64,000 nucleotides of DNA from Flavobacterium coralii (GTDB lineage: Bacteria > Bacteroidota > Bacteroidia > Flavobacteriales > Flavobacteriaceae), in contig NZ_JAHDIU010000008.1 of assembly GCF_019891545.1 (NCBI RefSeq), positions 62,001 through 126,000 of the forward strand, read 5' to 3'. The position numbers and the translations under genes are program-made. A model generated the notes under the pieces. It worked only from the letters and a program-made list of their open reading frames with translations. It did not search any database and was not told the origin of the DNA. Below are positions 8,717 through 17,449 of the stretch, piece by piece. Each line of letters opens with the position of its first letter. Within the stretch, counting starts at the first letter, position 1.

Positions 8717-10432
8717 TTAAAAAGCTGTACTTAATGCAAGGGTAAAGCCTGTACTTTCGGGTACGAAGCGGCATACACCGCCCACACACACCAAGCCGCC
8801 GCGCTGCCTGCCATAATTAACAGCTACCCTTGTGGCACCGTGGCGGTAAGCGCCACCCACATTATAATAATGCGTTTGCTTGTTGCTGTCGTCATTACCA
8901 TAATTATAAATGTCCCACACATAAACAGAGTAGGTGTCATTCAGGTTAACCTCCACCGTGCCGCCTGCCCAGTTTTTCATATCAGCATCAGCCCACATAT
9001 GCTCGGCTTCAAAGCGAATGGATTTTGTAGTGTCAAAGTTATATATTACCTCGCCTGTTGCAATATTGGCATTAACCTCTTCTCCGCCTTCAAGCCAAAG
9101 CTTGTTATAATACTGGTTAATGTAGTAAAAATTGGTTATGAGTGTTTCCGTAAACCTTTTCTTAATTTCTATGTTGTAGTCAGAAAAGTATTTTTTACCC
9201 GCACCAAAAAGGTTGGTATCATAATTTGCAGGTGTAAACCTGTACTGGCCCGGCAGGTTATACCAGCTTGCCGCATTTACGGCTACTTTGGTTCCGTATT
9301 TGCCGCCAAGTGGCGTTTCTTTTGGTATTTCGTAGAAAATATCTATCTGTCCGCCGGTCTCCCCTGCTTTCATTATAGACGGGTCTATAAAATCTACTTT
9401 AGCCTGCGCCTGAAATACATATATATTGGCAAGGTTAGAGTGGTGCTGTTTGGTAAGTGCCGGGGTATAGTTAAGCACTTTGTCATTAAAGTTAAGGCTT
9501 GATGATGTGGCATCAACAAAAGACGGTTCCCTTTCGGTAAGTATTTTCAGGTTCTCTATCCTTCTTACTGTGGCATCAATACCAAGTCCGTCACCCGTAT
9601 AGCCAAAGTTCAACTGAATTGCATTTCCGGGCTTTACAAAGTTATTGTTTATCCGGTTTTGCACATCAAGCACGGCATCTTCCTGCATGTAGTTATACTC
9701 TCCCGAAAAATAAAAGGAATTATGAATAAAGCTTAACCTTCCGGCAAACGCATTGGTAAGTTCATTAAAGTTCGGGTCAGGTATATCTACCCTCTCATAA
9801 CGCCCAACATAAGATGCGCCCACAGAAAGGTCGGACATTTCAAATTTAAACAGGCTGCTCAGGTTAAATTCCGAATCAAAACCATAAACACGCCCGTCTG
9901 ACACTTCGAAGCCCGTACGCTGCTGGCCGAATAATGCCGTTAAACGCACATTTTCTGAAGGGCGGTATTGTACCCTGCCGCCCCTTAAAGCGGTATTGAT
10001 ACCCAAAGCCCTGTCTTCCCAGGCACGTAGCAATAAGCCACTACCAAACTGCTCGTAAAAGTAACCTGCAGTAAGATCTATCTTGCCTGTTTTATAATTA
10101 AGGTAATATGTGCCCAGTCCGGCACCTGTAAATCCGGGATTATAATTGAGCAATGCATCACTCTCGTAGGCTTCAAGCTGAAATCCCGCTGTAAAGCGGC
10201 TGTACTGATAGTTTACAAGAAAGTAATTGTTAGAGCGTATCGGGTTAACAGGTTGCTCAATATTCCTGCCTTTATCATTAAGGTACCACTGCACATTCGA
10301 CTCGAACCCGCCATATACCCTTACCTCCTGCCGCTCTTTTGGCTGCTCTTCGGTAGTTTCTGTTTCTGTATCCTGGGCATAGAGCGAACAGGCTGCAAAA
10401 GGCAGCAAAAAGAAAAGTAATTTATTCTTCAT
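8717..10432 (-). CDS. DUF6029-type outer-membrane protein
   Basis: The 571-residue protein has a signal peptide (residues 1-19, ending Ser-Leu-Tyr-Ala-Gln), a short acidic linker rich in Glu/Thr, then about 520 residues of alternating Tyr/Phe/Gly-rich strands ending in Ser-Thr-Ala-Phe, as expected for a large outer-membrane barrel. Motifs such as Phe-Glu-Ser-Asn-Val-Gln-Trp-Tyr and Tyr-Phe-Tyr-Glu-Gln-Phe-Gly-Ser-Gly-Leu match what I remember of the Bacteroidota family DUF6029. It begins 4 bases after the stop of the upstream TlpA-like thioredoxin gene, so the two are almost surely co-transcribed. This suggests a shared envelope redox or cargo-handling role, which is inference. Confidence 0.75.
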   Translation of the reverse strand: MKNKLLFFLLPFAACSLYAQDTETETTEEQPKERQEVRVYGGFESNVQWYLNDKGRNIEQPVNPIRSNNYFLVNYQYSRFTAGFQLEAYESDALLNYNPGFTGAGLGTYYLNYKTGKIDLTAGYFYEQFGSGLLLRAWEDRALGINTALRGGRVQYRPSENVRLTALFGQQRTGFEVSDGRVYGFDSEFNLSSLFKFEMSDLSVGASYVGRYERVDIPDPNFNELTNAFAGRLSFIHNSFYFSGEYNYMQEDAVLDVQNRINNNFVKPGNAIQLNFGYTGDGLGIDATVRRIENLKILTEREPSFVDATSSSLNFNDKVLNYTPALTKQHHSNLANIYVFQAQAKVDFIDPSIMKAGETGGQIDIFYEIPKETPLGGKYGTKVAVNAASWYNLPGQYRFTPANYDTNLFGAGKKYFSDYNIEIKKRFTETLITNFYYINQYYNKLWLEGGEEVNANIATGEVIYNFDTTKSIRFEAEHMWADADMKNWAGGTVEVNLNDTYSVYVWDIYNYGNDDSNKQTHYYNVGGAYRHGATRVAVNYGRQRGGLVCVGGVCRFVPESTGFTLALSTAF

Positions 10433-10436
10433 CAGA

Positions 10437-10913
10437 TTACAGCTCCTTCAGTTTGTTATAAAGTTCTTTTTCAGCACCCTGGCTGTAACCGTTGTGCACA
10501 TATACCACCTTTTTGTTCTTAACTACTATAGTATATGGTACATTTACTATAGAGAGCGCCCTTTTAAGGTCCTGGTTGGTATCTAACAATATAGTATAAG
10601 GCCAGTTTTTACCATTAAGCAAAGGTTTAACCCTTTTCTGGGTACGGGCATCATCTACAGATACTGCCACAACCTCCATATTAAGTTCTTTGCTCCAGGC
10701 TGCATATTGCTCTTTAATGGCATCAAGTTCGTTGATACACGGGGCGCACCACGTAGCCCAAAAGGAGAATACATACAGTTTATCTTTTTCGCTGAAATCG
10801 TTTTTTACGTTGTGGGTTTTGTTGTTTACCGACTTAAGTGTAACGCTTGGCATTTCTTTTTGGGCATAGGCCGAAAATCCCATAATCAGCAACAGCAGTA
10901 ATAGCTTTTTCAT
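10437..10913 (-). CDS. Periplasmic TlpA/ResA-like thioredoxin
   Basis: The 158-residue protein has a signal peptide (residues 1-18, ending Ala-Tyr-Ala-Gln) and a thioredoxin fold with the active site Trp55-Cys56-Ala-Pro-Cys59. The later cis-Pro segment is Val-Asn-Val-Pro-Tyr-Thr. Length and motif fit TlpA-like reductases that act in the periplasm on disulphides of exported proteins. It is the first gene of an operon with the DUF6029 barrel (4-base gap), and it is divergent from a secreted protein that also carries a CxxC thioredoxin domain. Confidence 0.85.
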   Translation of the reverse strand: MKKLLLLLLIMGFSAYAQKEMPSVTLKSVNNKTHNVKNDFSEKDKLYVFSFWATWCAPCINELDAIKEQYAAWSKELNMEVVAVSVDDARTQKRVKPLLNGKNWPYTILLDTNQDLKRALSIVNVPYTIVVKNKKVVYVHNGYSQGAEKELYNKLKEL

Positions 10914-11194
10914 TATAAAATAGTTATGTTTTTAAAAACAGTGTTGTTTGCAGGGCAATATTAAAAATTTTTTCACAGTAATACACGGTAAAGAATAAAT
11001 AAAATATGTTTCTGCATGTTAAAGCAATAGTGATTGCCATTAATTCAGAAATTTTTGGATATTATTTTTGGTTGTTTACTTTTTTTCTATATTTTCGAAT
11101 GAAATTTTCCATCCGACAGCTAAAAGTTATCAATATAACAATTAGTTATACAAATGTTAAACTTTCTACTAACTAACAACTTTGAATATATTTT
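10914..11194. other. AT-rich divergent intergenic region
   Basis: This 281-base spacer separates the divergent thioredoxin genes and presumably holds both promoters. A near-match to the -7 consensus, CAACTTTG, lies at 11177-11184, 10 bases before the ATG at 11195. No ORF, RNA gene or clear repeat is visible. Confidence 0.4.
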
Positions 11195-12667
11195 ATGAAA
11201 AAAACTCTACTACTTGGATTTATGGCATTGGCAGGTTTTACTGCACATGCCCAATTGCCGGCCGGAAGCACAGCCCCGGATTTTACGGCAACAGACATTA
11301 ATGGCAATGTACACCACCTTCAGGAGTACCTTGACCAGGGAAAAACTGTAATTATTGACATTTCGGCAACCTGGTGCGGCCCTTGCTGGAACTACCATGC
11401 GAGCCATGCACTTAAGAATTTTTATAATAATTACGGGCCAAATGGCAGTGATGAAATTGTAGTACTTTTTATTGAGGGTGACGGCGCTACAACCCTTGCC
11501 GACCTGCAGGGAACAGGTGGTAACACACAGGGTGACTGGACAACAGACCCTTATCCGATTATAGACAGCGCGCAGATTGCGAGCCTTTACCAGATTACTT
11601 ACTTTCCGACTGTTTACAGGATTTGCCCTAGCGGTATTGTAACAGAAATAGGTGCACAAAACGCTGTTAACCTAAGGAATAGTGTTCAAAATGGTTGCAG
11701 CCAGGCACTTACAGGTTCACAAAATAATGTAGAAATAGAAAATGTAGCATTAGATATTTGTGATGCTTCTTCTCCTGTAGGTTTTAATATTGATTTTACT
11801 AACTATGGTACTAACCCTGTTACCAGTGGCGAAATTGTATTAAAAGAAAACGGCAACACAATAGCTACATCAGCTATTACCGGCAATGTAAGCACTTATG
11901 GCTCAGGAACGGTTTCATTTGATAATATCACTATAAATGAAAGTTCTGAATACACCCTGGAATTATCGCAGGTAAACGGCGGAACTCCTTTTGACGGCCC
12001 ACTTAGCGAGCCAAAAGTTGCTGATATAAACATTCCGCAAACTGCAGACAACAACAGCCTTGTGGTTTTAGTACATACAGACAACTATCCTGGTGAAATG
12101 TCATGGAGAATTAAAGACAGTAATGGCGGTGTTGTAGCAAATGGCGGCCCATACCAGGCAGGTCCGGGAGCGGCAGGTGCAGGCGGACCTGATGCCAACA
12201 CTACAAAAACACACTATGTTGCAATACCTGACGGTGTAGCAGATTGTTTTTCTGTAGAACTTCTTGACAGCTATGGCGACGGGTGGAGTTTAGGCAACAC
12301 AGCACATGGTATTGAAGTGTACTCCGTGGGTATGCCGGAACCAGTATTTGATTACTCTGCAGGAAATTTTGGTAACAGCATGACTTTAAATGCAGCATTC
12401 AAAACTGCTGGAATACTGTCAGCAGGAGATAACCTTACAACAACTACATTTGCGGTTTATCCTAACCCTTCTAACGGGGTGTTTAACTTTAACACATCAG
12501 AAACTGTTTCTGTAACTGTTACCGATCTTACAGGAAAAGTAGTATATACTGCTGCACAGGTAAACAACGGCGGAAGTATTGACCTTGGCCAGCTACAAAC
12601 AGGTATGTATATTGCACAGGTTAAAGGACAAACCTTTGAGAAAACTGAAAAGCTTGTTATAAAATAA
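11195..12667 (+). CDS. Secreted thioredoxin-domain protein with T9SS type A sorting domain
   Basis: The 490-residue protein has a signal peptide ending Ala-His-Ala-Gln (residue 20). A thioredoxin/AhpC-like domain follows with Trp60-Cys61-Gly-Pro-Cys64 and a cis-Pro segment Tyr-Phe-Pro-Thr-Val-Tyr, then a beta-rich middle with a Gly-rich region (about 330-345). A C-terminal sorting domain of about 75 residues starts at Val-Tyr-Pro-Asn-Pro and ends Lys-Leu-Val-Ile-Lys. The last part should direct it through T9SS to the cell surface or medium, where the CGPC site could act on disulphides. A strong terminator follows. It starts a plus-strand run with the next secreted protein and an Omp28 lipoprotein. 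Confidence 0.85.
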   Translation: MKKTLLLGFMALAGFTAHAQLPAGSTAPDFTATDINGNVHHLQEYLDQGKTVIIDISATWCGPCWNYHASHALKNFYNNYGPNGSDEIVVLFIEGDGATTLADLQGTGGNTQGDWTTDPYPIIDSAQIASLYQITYFPTVYRICPSGIVTEIGAQNAVNLRNSVQNGCSQALTGSQNNVEIENVALDICDASSPVGFNIDFTNYGTNPVTSGEIVLKENGNTIATSAITGNVSTYGSGTVSFDNITINESSEYTLELSQVNGGTPFDGPLSEPKVADINIPQTADNNSLVVLVHTDNYPGEMSWRIKDSNGGVVANGGPYQAGPGAAGAGGPDANTTKTHYVAIPDGVADCFSVELLDSYGDGWSLGNTAHGIEVYSVGMPEPVFDYSAGNFGNSMTLNAAFKTAGILSAGDNLTTTTFAVYPNPSNGVFNFNTSETVSVTVTDLTGKVVYTAAQVNNGGSIDLGQLQTGMYIAQVKGQTFEKTEKLVIK

Positions 12668-12699
12668 TTTATAGTATTTTTACAACTCTTACTAAAGAA

Positions 12700-12735
12700 G
12701 CTATCGGGAGCAAAATCTCCCGGTAGCCTTTTTTG
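12700..12735 (+). terminator. Rho-independent terminator
   Basis: An 11-bp stem GCTATCGGGAG / CTCCCGGTAGC with a 6-base loop is followed by CTTTTTT. It ends the transcript of the secreted thioredoxin-domain gene and separates it from the next gene. Confidence 0.85.
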
Positions 12736-12769
12736 CATTAACACTTATTGCTGATTAAAAACTTTTACA

Positions 12770-13495
12770 ATGAAAAAACTATTACTTTTTACTGCATTAT
12801 TTATTTACGGAATAGTACAGGCTCAAGACATTACGGTGAACGTTACCGGCGGAGGCACAATTGAGGATAACGAGACATTTACCTTTAACACGCTTGATGC
12901 AAGTTCTAAGCTTACATTTACAGTAACCAACAACACAAACGAAACTATTCGTCTAAGGACAAGGGTAAATGAAATGAGTGGTACAGATGGAAGCGAAGTC
13001 CAGCTTTGCTTTGGCGTTTGCCTTTATACCTTATATGAGGGATTAACAGTACCAAGCTTTTTAATTGAAATACCTGCTAACTCTACTACAGAATCTACTG
13101 ACGATCATATCTGGAACTATAACCCGGGTGATGGCACAACACCAATTGTTTATACTATTTCTTTTGTAGAATATGACGCAGAAGGCAATGAGCAGGGGAA
13201 CCTTATTACATTTACTTATCGCTACCAGCCTACTGCATCTGCCGAAGATTTTGCAGCACTTGAAAAAGCAGGCATAGCTTTAGAAAGTACAGTAATTGGT
13301 AATGCTTTAAAAGTTTCAGCACAGCAAAATGCTTCTGTTACATTTTATGCTACTAATGGACAGGTTATTAAAAAAGCAGCATTAACAACAGGCGAGCAAT
13401 TGATAGATATGTCGGGCATTGCTACAGGCGTTTATATTGCGAGGTTTACAACTGCAGACAATAAAACGGCACAGCTAAGAGTTGTTAAGCAGTAA
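12770..13495 (+). CDS. Secreted protein of unknown function with T9SS-type C-terminal domain
   Basis: The 241-residue protein has a signal peptide ending Val-Gln-Ala-Gln (residue 19), a single beta-sandwich-like region (about 20-155) with one close Cys pair (Cys-Phe-Gly-Val-Cys), and a C-terminal domain of about 75 residues ending Leu-Arg-Val-Val-Lys-Gln. The tail has the Gly-Val-Tyr-Ile-Ala-Arg-Phe strand typical of T9SS type A sorting domains, although the usual Tyr-Pro-Asn-Pro entry is missing. Function of the N-terminal part is not recognised. It has its own upstream terminator and is followed 34 bases later by the Omp28 gene, with which it may be co-transcribed. Confidence 0.75.
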   Translation: MKKLLLFTALFIYGIVQAQDITVNVTGGGTIEDNETFTFNTLDASSKLTFTVTNNTNETIRLRTRVNEMSGTDGSEVQLCFGVCLYTLYEGLTVPSFLIEIPANSTTESTDDHIWNYNPGDGTTPIVYTISFVEYDAEGNEQGNLITFTYRYQPTASAEDFAALEKAGIALESTVIGNALKVSAQQNASVTFYATNGQVIKKAALTTGEQLIDMSGIATGVYIARFTTADNKTAQLRVVKQ

Positions 13496-13529
13496 CAACA
13501 CACCTCTTTAAGAGGCTAATACCAAAAAA

Positions 13530-14582
13530 ATGAAAAGGAAATTATTTGCGTTTATTGCCATATTTTCTATACTGCTGACAGCATGTACAGAAGACTACCA
13601 GATACTGGATTCGGTTGATGGCCTTGTGCTTACAGCCGACCGTTCTGCACGCACTGTGGGTGACCCAATTACCTTTACCGTGAAAGACAATGAGGGGAAT
13701 GACCTTACTGCCGAAGCGGTAATTTATGTGCAGGGAAACCCTATTGAAGGCGCTGTTTTTACTACAGAAGCAGTAGGGAATTATGAAGTGGTTGCAAAAT
13801 ATTCAGGGCTTGATACAGAACCTATTACTGTACGCTTTCATGACGGTTCTGAAACCAACTTTACCAAGCGCCTGCTGATTGAAGACTATACAGGTACTTG
13901 GTGTGGCTATTGCCCAAGGGTAGCTTATGGTATAGAGCTTGTAATGAACCAGACAGAAAATGTGGTTCCGGTAGCAATACACCGTGCAAGCCTTAACCCT
14001 AACCACCCAACTTATGACCCTTATACTTATGACTCTACAGAACTGGAGAACATGATAAACATACCTGGATACCCTAAAGGCCTGCTTAACCGCATGACAC
14101 AATGGAATTACCCTGAGCCTAACAATATTAACCAGGCTATTGCCTTAACGCAGGGCGAAAACCCAAAACTGGGTGTTGCCATGACATCATCAGTTAGCGG
14201 TAACACTATAAACCTTGATGTTAATGTAAAATTCGGTAAAAACTTTGACGGCTTAAAGTTGGTAGTATATGTCCTTGAAAACGGGCTTATTCACAAACAG
14301 CACAATTATACCACTTACTATAACGGAGAAGATGTTATTCAGAACTTTGAACACAACCATGTGCTTAGGGGATGCTTAACAAGCCTGCTTGGCGATGCCG
14401 TAAGCAGCGCCGAAACCAGAACCGGTGAAACCTACACCAGAAGCTTTACCGCCCAGATACCTGCAACGGTAGAAAATGCTGCTAATCTTGAGTTTGTAGC
14501 GTTTATGGTAGATGCACAGGGGCACGCACTAAACGTGAGGAGAAACCATCCGGGAGAAACCCAGGAATTTGAAGAGTTTTAG
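13530..14582 (+). CDS. Omp28-family outer-membrane lipoprotein with CxxC motif
   Basis: The 350-residue protein carries a lipoprotein signal peptide with lipobox Leu-Leu-Thr-Ala-Cys (Cys at about 19). An Ig-like segment follows, then a thioredoxin-like region with Thr-Trp124-Cys125-Gly-Tyr-Cys128-Pro and a later beta domain. The layout matches the Porphyromonas Omp28 family (PF11551), which are surface or outer-membrane lipoproteins of uncertain function. The CGYC motif gives a possible redox role. It is the third CxxC thioredoxin-like protein within 4 kb. Confidence 0.82.
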   Translation: MKRKLFAFIAIFSILLTACTEDYQILDSVDGLVLTADRSARTVGDPITFTVKDNEGNDLTAEAVIYVQGNPIEGAVFTTEAVGNYEVVAKYSGLDTEPITVRFHDGSETNFTKRLLIEDYTGTWCGYCPRVAYGIELVMNQTENVVPVAIHRASLNPNHPTYDPYTYDSTELENMINIPGYPKGLLNRMTQWNYPEPNNINQAIALTQGENPKLGVAMTSSVSGNTINLDVNVKFGKNFDGLKLVVYVLENGLIHKQHNYTTYYNGEDVIQNFEHNHVLRGCLTSLLGDAVSSAETRTGETYTRSFTAQIPATVENAANLEFVAFMVDAQGHALNVRRNHPGETQEFEEF

Positions 14583-14602
14583 ATTTGTTCTGTTTCTATA
14601 TG

Positions 14603-14636
14603 ATAAGGGCTGCCGTTACCGGCAGCCCTTATTTGT
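14603..14636. terminator. Bidirectional terminator between convergent genes
   Basis: A 13-bp stem ATAAGGGCTGCCG / CGGCAGCCCTTAT with a 4-base loop sits between the Omp28 gene (plus) and the histidine kinase gene (minus), whose stop codons lie on either side. Confidence 0.8.
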
Positions 14637-15802
14637 TACCTTAGTTTCGGGAAGCTGGCCTGCATTATTGTACCCTTGCCCACTTCGCTGTGCAGCACCT
14701 TAATCCTGCCCTTATGATATTCTTCCACTATACGTCGGGTTAAAGAAAGCCCTAAGCCCCATCCTCGCTTCTTGGTAGTAAAGCCGGGTTCAAAAACCTT
14801 TTTGTACTGGCTCTTTGCAATACCCTTACCCGAATCGCAAACCTTAAGCTTTACATACTTTTCACGCTCCTCCAGTATTATTTCGAGCCTGCCTTTGCCT
14901 TTCATGGCATCTATGGCATTCTTTACAAGATTTTCCACCGTCCAGCTATGCAGTTCAGGGTTAAGCATAACCTTTACAGGAGTGGCCGGGGCATGAAAAA
15001 TAAATTCAACCTGCTTTGATGCACGCGCCTTCAGGTAGGCGAAAGACCTTTCTGTTTCCGCTATAATATCAAGCTCCTGCAATTCCGGCTCAGACCCTAC
15101 TTTAGAGAAACGTTCTGCTATGGTTTGCAGCCTCAAAACATCCTTCTCAACTTCTGTCACGGTAGTTTCGTCAACATTGTCGGCTCTCATAATCTCTATC
15201 CACCCGAGTAATGATGATAGCGGCGTACCAATCTGGTGAGCGGTTTCTTTAGCCATACCTGCCCATAACCTGTTTTGTGCACTAATCTTATTGGCTTTAA
15301 AGAATATATACACCACTACACCAAACAAAAGTATAATAAGAACCAGTGCCACCGGATAATATTTCAACACATTCAGCAAAGTAGAATTACCAAAATATAC
15401 ATACTGAAACTCTCCTGGAAGATATTCAATCGTAAGCCTGTTGTTCTGCGACTTAAACTCTTCTAATAATTTATATGCCTTTATACTGTCTTTTATTTTA
15501 CCACCTTCAAGAATGCTTTCATCAATATTTCTTGACTCACGGATAATTCCTTCGGCATCGGTAAGAATAAGCGGTATAGTATTGTTTTTAGTGGTAATGT
15601 CGCTTACTGTTTCAAGGGCTTTATCGTCAGTAGGGCTGCTTATGGCTTCAGTTGCATCCGCCCATAATTCCATCTTCATGCGTTCCTCTTCTTTGAAAGC
15701 CTGGAAAAGATAGTAGGTATTCCATACGATAAGAACCACAATAAGAAACGAAACTACTATAATGAACCAACGGGTAAAATCCCTGTTATCCGAAATTTGC
15801 AT
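14636..15802 (-). CDS. Membrane sensor histidine kinase
   Basis: The 388-residue protein has a helix at about 12-33, a periplasmic sensor region of about 110 residues, a second helix at about 148-168, and a cytoplasmic kinase core. The phospho-acceptor is His189 in Glu-Thr-Ala-His-Gln-Ile-Gly-Thr-Pro-Leu-Ser-Ser. The N box is Val-Lys-Asn-Ala-Ile-Asp-Ala-Met, the G1 box Asp-Ser-Gly-Lys-Gly-Ile, and the G2 box Gly-Trp-Gly-Leu-Gly-Leu-Ser-Leu. All motifs are intact. No HAMP domain is obvious and no response regulator lies next to it, so it is an orphan. The signal sensed is unknown. Confidence 0.9.
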   Translation of the reverse strand: MQISDNRDFTRWFIIVVSFLIVVLIVWNTYYLFQAFKEEERMKMELWADATEAISSPTDDKALETVSDITTKNNTIPLILTDAEGIIRESRNIDESILEGGKIKDSIKAYKLLEEFKSQNNRLTIEYLPGEFQYVYFGNSTLLNVLKYYPVALVLIILLFGVVVYIFFKANKISAQNRLWAGMAKETAHQIGTPLSSLLGWIEIMRADNVDETTVTEVEKDVLRLQTIAERFSKVGSEPELQELDIIAETERSFAYLKARASKQVEFIFHAPATPVKVMLNPELHSWTVENLVKNAIDAMKGKGRLEIILEEREKYVKLKVCDSGKGIAKSQYKKVFEPGFTTKKRGWGLGLSLTRRIVEEYHKGRIKVLHSEVGKGTIMQASFPKLR

Positions 15803-15961
15803 ATTTATATTTAATTGAGCATTAAAGATACTAAAAGTTGGTAAAGCTTTAATAGGTGTAAGATGTGTAAACGGAAAACGGCAACTTCAGGCAGTTAGTA
15901 TTAATTGTTAACACACAGGGTTAAATTTGCTATCGGCATTTATAACTACACATATAAAAAG

Positions 15962-15969
15962 TATCTTTG
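15962..15969 (+). promoter_or_regulatory. -7 promoter element TATCTTTG
   Basis: This is an exact match to TAnnTTTG, 16 bases upstream of the ATG at 15986. It implies a very short 5' leader and rules out the longer start at 15905, which would lie upstream of the promoter. Confidence 0.65.
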
Positions 15970-15985
15970 TAAAAACAACCGCAAA

Positions 15986-16867
15986 ATGTTAAGTATAGAC
16001 CCAAAAGAAATACCTACCGCCAAACTGCAGGGTTACCTTCAGGGGGCAGTAGGCCCAAGGCCGATAGCTTTTGCCAGTACATTAGATAAAAATAATGTGC
16101 CCAATCTTTCGCCCTTCAGTTTTTTTAATGTATTTAGTGCCAATCCGCCTGTGTTGGTTTTTTCGCCTGCACGCCGGGTTAGGGATACTACTGTAAAGCA
16201 CACCCTTATAAATGCAGAGCTTAACAGGGAGGTTGTTATAAATGTGGTTAACTATGCTATAGTACAACAGGCATCGCTGTCGAGTACTGAGTATGATGAG
16301 GGCGTAAATGAATTTGAGAAAGCGGGGCTTACCATGCTGCCAAGCGATATTGTGAAGCCTTTCAGGGTAAAAGAATCTCCTGTACAGTTTGAGTGTAAGG
16401 TTAATGACATAATTGCGCTTGGAACAGGCGGAGGCGCGGGCAACCTGATAATATGTGAAGTGGTTAAAATTCATGTTGATGAAAACGTGCTTGATGAAAA
16501 CGGCGCGGTTGACCAGACTAAGATTGACCTTGTAGCGCGTATGGGCGGCAACTGGTACAGCAGGGCCAACCAGGGGCTGTTTGAAGTTGAAAAGCCATTA
16601 ACAACACTTGGTATTGGGGTAGATAATGTGCCTGCCTTTGTAAAAGAATGCGGCTTTTTTGACGGCAACGATTTAGGGAAGCTCGGCAATGTAGAAGCTG
16701 TACCTTCGGAAGAAGAACTAACCGGGTTTGTTAAGGAAGACTTTGAGATTAAAGGCATACTTAGCAGTGATGATGAAGACAAACGATATAAAAAGGCCAA
16801 GCAGTGCCTCGACAATAATGAAGTTTTAAAAGCATGGAAAGTGCTTTTGGCCAAGAAAGATTTTTAA
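15986..16867 (+). CDS. Flavin reductase family protein (FMN-binding split barrel)
   Basis: The 293-residue protein from ATG 15986 begins Met-Leu-Ser-Ile-Asp-Pro. It contains the split-barrel motif Gly-Pro-Arg-Pro-Ile-Ala-Phe-Ala-Ser-Thr, then Asn-Leu-Ser-Pro-Phe-Ser-Phe-Phe-Asn and Arg-Asp-Thr, which place it in the FMN-binding flavin reductase-like group. A C-terminal extension of about 85 residues is acidic and helical, which I believe is common in the Bacteroidota version. The start is fixed by the promoter 16 bases upstream. The gene is followed 45 bases later by a DUF3127 gene and may be co-transcribed. Physiological electron acceptor unknown. Confidence 0.83.
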   Translation: MLSIDPKEIPTAKLQGYLQGAVGPRPIAFASTLDKNNVPNLSPFSFFNVFSANPPVLVFSPARRVRDTTVKHTLINAELNREVVINVVNYAIVQQASLSSTEYDEGVNEFEKAGLTMLPSDIVKPFRVKESPVQFECKVNDIIALGTGGGAGNLIICEVVKIHVDENVLDENGAVDQTKIDLVARMGGNWYSRANQGLFEVEKPLTTLGIGVDNVPAFVKECGFFDGNDLGKLGNVEAVPSEEELTGFVKEDFEIKGILSSDDEDKRYKKAKQCLDNNEVLKAWKVLLAKKDF

Positions 16868-16912
16868 CAGTAACGATTGCTGCCATATGGCAGAAAAAAA
16901 ACAAGGATAATT

Positions 16913-17305
16913 ATGGAAGTTTCAGGAAGAATCAAGATGATTGACGAAACCAAGATGTTTGGCAACAATGGTTTCAGGAAAAGGGAGATGGTGGTTACTA
17001 CAGATGAGCAGTACCCGCAGCATATAATGGTAGAATTTACTCAGGATAAATGCGACCTGCTGAACAACTACAGGGTTGGCGAGCCGGTAAAAGTATCTAT
17101 AAACCTGCGTGGCAGGGAGTGGGTAAACCCTCAGGGCGAAACAAAATATTTTAACTCTATACAGGGCTGGAGGATAGAAAAACTGCAACCTGAAGCACCT
17201 GCAGGAGGCGGCTACCAGGCACAACCGCCAATGCCAAGTGCACAGGACTCGTTTGAGCCTGCCACAAATTTTAGGGAAGAGGACCATGACGACCTTCCTT
17301 TCTAG
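16913..17305 (+). CDS. DUF3127 domain protein
   Basis: The 130-residue protein from the ATG at 16913 is preceded by an AAGGA at 16903-16907, one of the few Shine-Dalgarno-like sites in the window, which decides this start over 16877. The N-terminal about 85 residues form an OB-like beta domain. The disordered Pro/Gln-rich tail ends Asp-His-Asp-Asp-Leu-Pro-Phe, strikingly like the acidic C-terminal tip of SSB (in this window Asp-Asp-Asp-Leu-Pro-Phe). This suggests a single-strand nucleic-acid binding role with SSB-type partner contacts. That is inference from the tail and fold; DUF3127 itself has no assigned function. Confidence 0.8.
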   Translation: MEVSGRIKMIDETKMFGNNGFRKREMVVTTDEQYPQHIMVEFTQDKCDLLNNYRVGEPVKVSINLRGREWVNPQGETKYFNSIQGWRIEKLQPEAPAGGGYQAQPPMPSAQDSFEPATNFREEDHDDLPF

Positions 17306-17331
17306 TGAATAGCTCTTATCTACTAAAATAT

Positions 17332-17361
17332 TCCCGCGTGCACTTACACGCGGGATTTTTA
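17332..17361 (+). terminator. Rho-independent terminator
   Basis: The stem TCCCGCGTG / CACGCGGGA has a 6-base loop and is followed by a T-rich run. It ends the flavin reductase / DUF3127 transcript. Confidence 0.85.
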
Positions 17362-17449
17362 TTACATAAATTTTTTCTTATAGATAACAGTGTGTTAATA
17401 GAAAACAAATATGCAAATTATTTGATAATTATTTAATTTTTAATTAATT

